Source: Eucalyptus grandis (taxonomy: Eukaryota; Streptophyta; Magnoliopsida; Myrtales; Myrtaceae). Taken from it: a stretch of 64,000 bases of DNA. Of the stretch, positions 56,949 to 64,000 are shown in pieces. Under the pieces are notes generated by a model, which worked only from the letters and a program-made list of their open reading frames with translations, did no database searches and was not told the origin of the DNA. Position 1 is the first letter of the stretch. Every line of letters begins with the position of its first letter. Both the position numbers and the translations under genes were made by a program. Location of the stretch: positions 9,734,001 through 9,798,000 of the forward strand of contig NC_052613.1 of NCBI RefSeq assembly GCF_016545825.1, read 5' to 3'.

Positions 56949-59108
56949 TTAATCCTTGGAATGCTTGTACTTCTCACCAGGTCGAACAACAACAGAAGGA
57001 AAGTTTGGTTGGTTGATCGCATTTGGAAATCCTTGCGTCTCCAAACACACTCCAGAGTGCTTGCCATATGCCACATCACCTTTACCGACTACTCCATTTA
57101 CGTAATTTCCAGTGTAAAACTGCATTCCGGGAGCATTGGTCCACAAGTCAAGAACCCTAGAACTTGAAGGGTCCTTCAGTTTGGCAGCGTGTTTTAGGCC
57201 CGACTTCTCTTCCTCACAGTCCAGCACATAGTTATGGTCGTAACCTAAACCACGCACCTCACGAATTGAAGTGCCAATCTTCTTCTCTGTCGTGAAATCA
57301 AAAGCCGTTCCTTTGACGGGCATAATTTCACCAGTTGGGATTGTGTTCTGATCCACGGGAGTGATGTGATTAGCCCATATCTGGATGGAGTGGTTTAGTA
57401 TGTTTCCCGAATGTGACCGGCTAAGTTCCAGTAGGTATGCTGAGCCAAGCTGATAGGAGTGGCCTTATTTTCAGGCACAGCTTCCATGTCGAGCCTCATT
57501 CTTGTACTAGAAGTTAGCGTGTAAGTAGCCGTCACAGCAACATCTCCTGGGTAACCCATAATCATATGAACATGCAACCCAAGCCATCAAAGCCGTGTTG
57601 GTGCAAACGACTGGGTGAGTCGATGAGCATGTGCGCCAGTGTGTGCACATGCATGAGAGAGAGAGAGAGACCTTCTTCCCCATCATGACTGTGACATTTG
57701 AAGGTGATGGAAGGATTCTCGCCTTTCTTATAATCAGCTACCTCCCATATCACCTTATCAAAACCCTTGTGCCCACCTAAGTAACACAAAAAATTCAGAA
57801 GGCCATTATCAGATTGACGTTTTGAAGAATTAGGTTGCTCCACATATACATACTTTTTGTTCTAAGAAAGTGAACCTCTTGTCACCAACACTAACTGGAA
57901 AAGGCAAAATTCTTCGTGGATCTTGTGATTATTGAGCAGTACTTATTTTCCTCAAAATGTTTCTTCTGTTTAATGTGCTTGTGTGTGTGCTCTGTTTCTG
58001 ATGGTAGGAAAAAAGTAAAAACTTGGTCCTTTTCTTTTGTCAGAAGCAGTTCACATGAGTTACAATACAGCTACAGCTGAGGTGATTAAGCCACAATGTA
58101 AGAACACTTTCCCCAGTGTAATTTTCAATTAAGGGGAAAAGGACTCTAAATTCCCTCAATACTTGATCAGCCAAGCATAAAATTTAAACTGAAGTGCTAC
58201 AAATCCTCAAGCTCCCAGAGGCAGGATGTGCAGCAACGTCATAGTGTGATTAATTCATGATTCGACAACTCTCACACAATTCGATTCCCGGCACCACCTA
58301 TCCAGATCAAACAGAGAGACGGGCAGATGCCAAAGGCACAACATATATAATGCATTTACGCAAGCAGATCGATAGTCAAACACATAGAGAAGGCTGACAC
58401 GATCACAAAGACGATCAATTCGCTCGAGGCGTCGTTAAGTATGATCTCGTCAGCTCGAGCAACATCCACACCGCAACCACTGATCATTAACAATTCATAC
58501 CGTGAACTGAAGACTGTTCGGAGGCTTGTTGATGGGCAAAGAGTATTCAACGCCATCGAGAGTGAACTTCTCCTCCTTTATCCTGTTCCCGACCCGCCCC
58601 CACAATGCAGCCGAAGAACGGCTGCAGCACCTTTCTGCGCAGCACAGAAAACACAAATCGACCCACAAAAGACATTCATCAACCAAATCTTCCAAAGCTC
58701 AATCCCACATCAAAACCAACGAAAACAGCCCAATTGACCATAAAGTTTCGAAATTTTCAGCAGATCAAGAGCCACGGAAGCGAAGAAATGCGCGATCGCC
58801 GACACATCTCCACAAGCGCAGGAGGCCAAAAAGTAACGAACTTTCTCACCAGATACGGCTCGACGGAGTCGAAACCCAGGATCACATCCGCCAGTTTCCC
58901 TGAAAGCAACGAAGAAAAAAGACAGGCAGACACGATCGAGTCATCAGCAACGATTCCGACCATGAACAGAGACCACGATCATGAGCGACGAACCGTCTTT
59001 GCCCGGAACGGAGAGCGAGGCGATGGTGCAGCCGAGGTTGGCGATCTTCACCCGCATGGTCCCATTGTCGAGCTCGAACAGCTCTGCTTGCCTGGCCTGA
59101 TCCGCTAT
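56949..59108 (-). pseudogene. Aldose 1-epimerase (galactose mutarotase-like) pseudogene
   Basis: Five exons are recognisable: 58994-59108 (ADQARQAELFELDNGTMRVK, LGCTIASLSVPGKDG), 58850-58899 (KLADVILGFDSVEPYL), 58501-58634 (GRVGNRIKEEKFTLDGVEY, LPINKPPNSL), 57672-57776 (GGHKGFDKVIWEVADYKKG, SITFKCHSHDGEEG) and 56949-57555 (GDVAVTATYTL, LDMEAVPENKATP, LAQHTYWNLAGH, DQNTIPTGEIMPVKGTAFDF, GVCLETQGFPNAINQPNFPS, VVRPGEKYKHS). The family interconverts sugar anomers. His in LAQHTYWNLAGH and Glu in LETQGFPN mark the active site. Defects: ATA where the start ATG belongs (59106-59108), exon 3 seven bases too long by three insertions, GG instead of AG at the exon 5 acceptor (57556-57557), a one-base loss near 57411, and a shortened C-terminus. 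Assembly indels could explain some but not all. Confidence 0.88.
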
Positions 59109-59234
59109 AAGGATTCTTCCTTTTTCTTCTTCTTCTTCTTCTGGGAAGAGCACGATCTTAGTCAGTTTCTCCACCGAGTTTATCCGAAATTGTTAGAGAA
59201 ACAGATAGCATTTGAATTTAAGTCTAATATATAA

Positions 59235-61420
59235 TTTTGGAATCGGATTCTATCGATATCGAACAATTTTTTTTTAGTAAAAAAGATATCGAACATTTTT
59301 ATATAGTAAAAGTTTAGGAATTATATTACACATTAAAATAAAGTTTAGAGATCACATTAAATAAATTAAAATTTTAGTGATCAAATTACACGTTTGATCA
59401 AAATCCATGAATTATTTGTATCATTTTTCCAATTTTTTTTGCTATTGCCACGTGGAGAGTTAAGGAAATAAGATATACAAAGATTACATCAATATACGAT
59501 AAAGAATCACCAATCACTTATTAATGTTATTAATAAATGGAAATTTACTATCCACATTGATTTTAATACTTTTCTATATGAAATTTTACCAAGTATAATG
59601 AATATCACTAGTCCATAAAATTTATTAGTTTCTTATAGGAAATGTTGCTAAGCATATCCAAAATTATTTTGATGCATATGAAAATCACTAACCACATATA
59701 TACGTTATCAGTAAATGAAAAGGTATTGACTAAATTTACGTATTTTATTTTTTTATGTGAAATCTTACTAAGCATATTGAGAACTTCTTTACATTATCAA
59801 TCAATTATAGGTATTCCCAGTAAGAAAAACCTACCGATATAACTAGTTATTTCTCATATTAAAAATTTTTATGCACATTGAAAGTTTACTTCGATATGTA
59901 GGAAATTTACTTCCATGATCATGAAAGTAAGGAAGTAATTTTGTTCCTATAAGCAATTTGTATTTTTCTAGACTGTTCTTTAGTAAATTCTTAACTTGAA
60001 AATGATTTAAATCTATCCAATCAATTAGTATTCGCACTTATCTGTAATTTTTCTTTTTTCTCTTTTCAGTTAGTAAATTTTGACAAGTATTCCATGGTAA
60101 TCTATAGTTATTAGTCAAATTTCTAAGTGTTTAATACATTCCCAACATTAGATGTGATTTATATGACCAATTTGTTAGAAATCTTATACAAAAATCTGCA
60201 TAACAGGTTGCCAGCTAAATTATAGTATCTTGATCCAACGGTGCTCATTGTTTTATGGAAAACGAATAGTGTAAATTATCCACGTACGCTTATCCGTAGA
60301 AGAGACCACGAAATTATAGAGCTTGCCAAACTTTCAAGCAAATCTACATCTATCCCATAGGGCAGCTCTTCAACGCACTCTCTTATTATTGTTAAATTGG
60401 AATAGATGGTCCTCTCTCTCTTCATAATTTTCTATTCACTAGCAAAAGAGCCCGTGCGAAAAGAAAAAAATAAAAAATAAACGCTCGAAGAATTAGTTTA
60501 TTCGTAAAATAAACTATATATATATATATATAATAAGAATGATGTTGACTTACCTCAAGTAAAAATACGAAATATGTATTCATTCTGTTGGAAAAATAAT
60601 TATCACATATTAAAAAAAAATTTGCATATTGATTTTTACCAAAAAAAAAAAAATATTTGCATATTGAGGAAAACACATAACACTATTTGTTGGAATTAGA
60701 AAAATAATAAATTTGAGAGAATAATAACAATAATATAGTGATGATCAAGCCAATGTTTGTATAATATTTACATATAATGATGCTCAATCACTTTCCAAAT
60801 ACAAAATTGTTTGATTATAATAACATTTATAGAAATTAAACATAAGGTGTGGTACGGCTAACCGAATTTCCCTAAGTCAATTAGTTCTAGCCAATAGTGT
60901 TAAGTAGCTTTATAAACTATGCCTCCCAAGATATAATACCTCGAATGAATATATATTAACACTATACAAAATAGGTTTATATCGAATGCTTCTAGAAATC
61001 AGCACACTTGGAGGAGTGCTTTTCCAAAGAGGAATTCTAATTTGTGAATGACTATTTGCCATGAATTATAGAAGATTCCGAAGATAATCATTTTCGTAAG
61101 CTAATGATTATCTTAGAATTGTTGTAGAGAGATTCTAGAAGATTGGTCATTAACAAGTCCCTTAATTCAAGTAAAATCTACTGGTCAAAAATGAAGTAAT
61201 TTGTCCCTTAACGCGTCCATCCATTAATTTGTCCATAATTGAATCGCAAAACTATTGTATGTCAAAACTGCTGAAAAAATGCATCTCTTAACACATCAAT
61301 TAATTCGTCCATAAAACTATTCCACGACTGATGCATGAGGGCTTGAGAAGGAACGCATCCATTAAATTGTCCATTAATGCCGAAGGTTGTATAAGAAATG
61401 CACGAACTTATGTTGAGTTG
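59235..61420. other. AT-rich intergenic region, no gene seen
   Basis: Contains repeat-like phrases (59290-59410: AAGTTTAG.GAT.A.ATTACAC), an (AT)n stretch at 60514-60532 and many homopolymer runs. No coding region could be supported on either strand. Confidence 0.5.
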
Positions 61421-61432
61421 TTAATATCATTA

Positions 61433-61605
61433 TTTTTTTTTTTTTATACCCAGGGAACCCCGTACAGCCGGTAGTCGGCGGGTAAACCCTGGTGCGACGC
61501 TAGCGGATCACCCACCACCCGACGTCGCGCTTAAGATCCTACCCCCTCCACTTTTATTAGTTTCATTGGAGAGCCTTATCCAACTGGGCCACCGCAAGTG
61601 GTGGT
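61433..61605 (-). mobile_element. tRNA-derived SINE
   Basis: On the minus strand it starts CCACCACTTGCGGTGGCCCAGTTGG, containing a box A-like TGGCCCAGTTGG. It has a box B-like GGTGGGTGATCC further in and ends CCCTGGGTATAAAAAAAAAAAA. It is flanked by TTAATATCATTA (61421-61432) and TTAATACCATTA (61606-61617), a 12-bp duplication with one mismatch. Length about 170 bp, pol III promoter boxes, A-tail and long target duplication are diagnostic of a SINE. The 3' part resembles the Au-type SINE group, which is my inference. Confidence 0.87.
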
Positions 61606-61639
61606 TTAATACCATTAATTTCAACACATTCAATGCAAG

Positions 61640-61760
61640 AAAAAGAAAAGGGGAAGGTAATCCCCAATTGAATTTCCTATGAGAACAGGAAAGTAATCCC
61701 CAATTTCTTGCGATTTCCTGCTAGAACAGGAAGGTAATCCCCAATTTCCTGCGACCTTCC
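61640..61760. repeat. Three imperfect tandem repeats upstream of the defensin-like gene
   Basis: Units of about 40-48 bp contain AAGGTAATCCCCAATTGAA, AAAGTAATCCCCAATTTC and AAGGTAATCCCCAATTTC, each followed by TT(C)CTGCGA- or CCTATGAGAACAGG-like sequence. They end about 35 bp before the TATA box of the plus-strand gene, so they lie in its proximal promoter. Any regulatory role is inference. Confidence 0.75.
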
Positions 61761-61793
61761 CATACTTGGTTGCATATCGCTTCATTCCTTCAG

Positions 61794-61800
61794 TATATAA
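61794..61800 (+). promoter_or_regulatory. TATA box of the defensin-like gene
   Basis: CAGTATATAAATTG is a canonical plant TATA box about 90 bp before the ATG. Transcription would start near 61825, giving a leader of about 60 bases rich in A and C. Confidence 0.75.
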
Positions 61801-61885
61801 ATTGACACAATTCACACCCAATTCCTATCTCACACACCAAATAGCTTTGAACTCCCAATAAAAAGAAAAAAGAAACAAAAGAAGG

Positions 61886-62277
61886 ATGAAGAACTTTCAA
61901 GTTACAGCAATCCTTGTGCTCTTTCTGTTCTTAACGACAAGTAAGCTTTCTCTTTGCGATACGTATGCTTCTTCTTCTTCTTCTTTTAAAGATTTACATA
62001 CTGAAATCATAAGGATTATATTATTTACACATGCATGATTTTCAACCAAACTAATTTCTTTATCATTTTTTTTTTTTTTTTTGGAGGGTGGGGGCGTGAA
62101 GGCGAGGTGATAGTGGCGCAGACTCCGGTGGGTCCATGTTTTGAGCGTTATGATCTTCCCGGCTGCAATGTTGAAGCGTGCATCGACTTTTGCATTAATA
62201 AGACCAACTTGGCTGAGCCTGCGGGGGTTTGTAGCGAGGATGGAGCCAGTTGCCTTTGCATTGTAGTTTGCCAATAA
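61886..62277 (+). CDS. Secreted defensin-like (DEFL/LCR) cysteine-rich peptide, two exons
   Basis: Exon 1 (61886-61940) encodes the signal peptide MKNFQVTAILVLFLFLTT and ends at GTAAGC. Exon 2 (62102-62277) follows an AG acceptor after a long T run, which keeps the frame. The product has 76 residues. Mature cysteines are at about 31, 40, 45, 49, 62, 69, 71 and 75: C-X8-C-X4-C-X3-C-X12-C-X6-C-X-C-X3-C. The CXXXC and CXC spacing is the cysteine-stabilised alpha-beta signature of plant defensin-like peptides. The signal-peptide exon plus single intron is the usual DEFL gene layout. Family members act outside the cell in antimicrobial defence or reproductive signalling; which applies here cannot be told. 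TATA, start, splice sites and stop are all intact. The intron's acceptor choice is the main uncertainty. Confidence 0.87.
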
Positions 62278-63150
62278 GTAAATGCTCCTCTCCCTGTAAC
62301 CTGCCTTCAATGAAGGGATCATTTTGTGACGTTTTCAAACCCACACACACACTCTTTCACTCTGTCCCCAAATATCACTAATCTCGATCTAAATTATGTC
62401 TACAAGAGTGATATCTCAAAATGCCGAGTAATTTTATTGCAATCGAAGCTTCATCACTCTCTAGGACGAACCATACGGGCATAAGGCACATAGATTGACA
62501 ACGGCACGAGCAGTTGATACTCACGATAGTAACAAAGTAAATTGATAAATTGATTGTCCTGAAAATTACGTGACTTGGGAAATGCCCGGAAAGCCACGTT
62601 GATTGTCGATTAACGATTGGCATAAATCGGAAAATCTGAGCAATCGAAATCCTTGTGCAATAAATGGACAACTAACGATTGAAGAGACCTTGACTATGCC
62701 TTGGTTCTTGGAGTTAAGGTCTACAATGATTCGAATGCTCAATTCTCATTTTCAAAGAAGTTGATGGCGAGAGATCTTGTACGAGAAGTTTGGTTTTTGC
62801 CTACATTGAATATGTGGTATCAAGAAAATTTCTGCATTTATTAATATGTAGGAATTTGTTTATGATCAATGTTATGTGCGAGAAGTTTATGCGATCGATT
62901 GATGTGACGGTTACATTTGAGCAATGGGTTAGAAACTTACAAAGTTAATTATTTACTTATGTTCGAAAAATTTTATTAAATGTTTTGACAAGTTCAAAAT
63001 ATTTTTCAAATTGATCAATATTTAGAACATACATTGTTTTTTTTTTATATATTGATTTACTTGATTCCTTAGTATTCCAATAGAAAAAGCTACTATAGAA
63101 AGTCGTTCTTTTGGCTTCTCTTCCATTGGCAGGAGAGGCTTTGAACTTTG
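62278..63150. other. 3' flank of the defensin-like gene, no gene seen
   Basis: AT-rich, with a T run at 63037-63046. No polyadenylation signal was assigned with confidence. A minus-strand frame at 62378-62671 has no recognisable family. Confidence 0.4.
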
Positions 63151-63159
63151 TATTTTAAT

Positions 63160-63660
63160 TTAGGGATATGTTAAGTCCTAAAACTTGTGACGAAAGTGTA
63201 ATTGAGTCCTAAGATTTACAAAAAGTACAATTAAATCCTAAAACTTATCAAATTGATTCAATCAAGTCCTAAATTTAACATCGTCAATTTGACTAATGGT
63301 AAATACTAACGTGGCTTTTTTAAAAATACTTTCTCTTTCCTATGTGGCAATGACATGGCTTAAATTATAATTTATTTAACCAAAATATTAATTAAATTAA
63401 AGAAAAAGTATTTCAAAAAACCAAATAAAAGGAAAAAAATGAAACTATGGGCAAGGGCGGTAGGCCTTGACCGCCGTTGCCTTCGTTGCCAGAAATGGTT
63501 GGCGAGGGTCCCTAGGGCCTCGGCTAGGGCCAGCAACCTCACCCAAATCTGGGTGAGGATCGCGACCCTTGAGCCAAATTTGGGCAAGGGTTGCCAGCCC
63601 TTGCCCTGCTATCGTGGCCCTCAGCAAGGGTCATTGGATCACATCGAGGGTAAATAAGGT
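63160..63660. mobile_element. Left half of a GC-cored, Mutator-like repeat
   Basis: The end region has tandem phrases AAGTCCTAAAACTTGT, GAGTCCTAAGATTTAC, AAATCCTAAAACTTAT and CAAGTCCTAAATTTAAC, then ACGTGGC, an AT-rich arm (63365-63440) and a GC-rich core (63445-63640) with GGCGAGGGTC and GGGCAAGGGTT words. This repeats the layout of the two Mutator-like elements with different terminal sequence, so it is a second family. No right terminal repeat is seen before the window ends. 63661-64000 shows nothing further. Confidence 0.55.
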
Positions 63661-64000
63661 AAAGTTGTATGCTCATATATTGATTATGTTACCCTAAACA
63701 TTTGTGATTGTTATGTGAGGGCAAGTGTGAAGGTGAACTTTTACTTTACTTTAGATTTAGAGATTTCATTTGCTGGGTTTAGTCTCATTCCTTTATTTTT
63801 CTAGAAATGTAAGATGACCCTTTTGCCGCTACCGCTTTTTGAAGCCCAGGTACACATAAAGTATGAGTATGAGGAGGTTGTGTTGCCTAATATTGTTTTG
63901 ACGTATACCAAGTACACTACTACAATATGAGTCGATATAAGACTTGTCAAATGGGTTCCTCATCGGTATATAGTTTGGTCTGTGATATTCAAAAGTGACT

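Noticed and set aside
61433..61605. tRNA gene
   Set aside because: Box A and box B-like sequences are present, but no cloverleaf can be formed over a tRNA length, and the A-tail with a 12-bp duplication identifies a SINE.

Overview
The window is plant nuclear DNA, almost certainly from a eudicot and probably a woody rosid. A Myrtaceae (Eucalyptus-like) source is my guess from gene content and is not proven. It has AT-rich intergenic DNA, spliced genes, nested LTR retrotransposons, MITEs, Mutator-like elements and a tRNA-derived SINE. Two 100-N runs (239-338 and 54951-55050) show it is scaffolded assembly. No bacterial-type feature was seen.

The dominant gene theme is a decayed cluster of LRK10L receptor-like kinase genes (extracellular GUB_WAK_bind plus WAK_assoc C-terminal region, then a kinase of the HFDIKPHN type), all on the minus strand. 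At 0-9.5 kb there are tandem copies of the extracellular exon: one split by a Ty1/copia insertion (0.16-3.4 kb), one pseudogene (4.0-4.8 kb), a signal-peptide fragment (5.5-5.7 kb), one intact exon with a perfect splice donor but no kinase exon nearby (6.6-7.4 kb), and an intron remnant (9.0-9.2 kb). A second subfamily occurs at 18.4-19.6, 25.4-28.6, 45.1-46.3 and 46.6-48.8 kb. Its kinase exon has been fused once to a promoter and once to an intron, so unequal recombination has shuffled the cluster.

Mobile DNA dominates 12-15 kb and 22-54 kb. An Athila-like gag and LTR fragment lies at 12.8-15.2 kb. A deleted Ty3/gypsy element of Tat type occupies 28.6-45.07 kb on the minus strand: 5' LTR 38.8-45.07, gag, a fused RT start and integrase end, a minisatellite, and 3' LTR 28.6-31.4. 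It sits inside an LRK10L gene. Its leader carries a Mutator-like element (37.3-38.5 kb) and its 5' LTR carries a solo LTR of another family (39.55-42.95 kb). A second solo LTR (49.46-54.37 kb) carries a second Mutator-like element of the same family (51.7-53.4 kb). Most boundaries are supported by target-site duplications that can be read directly.

The right end holds an aldose 1-epimerase pseudogene (56.9-59.1 kb, minus) with a lost start codon, a mutated splice acceptor and several frameshifts, then a SINE with a 12-bp duplication (61.4-61.6 kb). It also holds what looks like the only complete intact gene in the window: a two-exon secreted defensin-like peptide gene (61886-62277, plus) with eight cysteines. 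The last 0.8 kb starts another GC-cored transposon-like repeat that the window cuts off or that has lost its other end.
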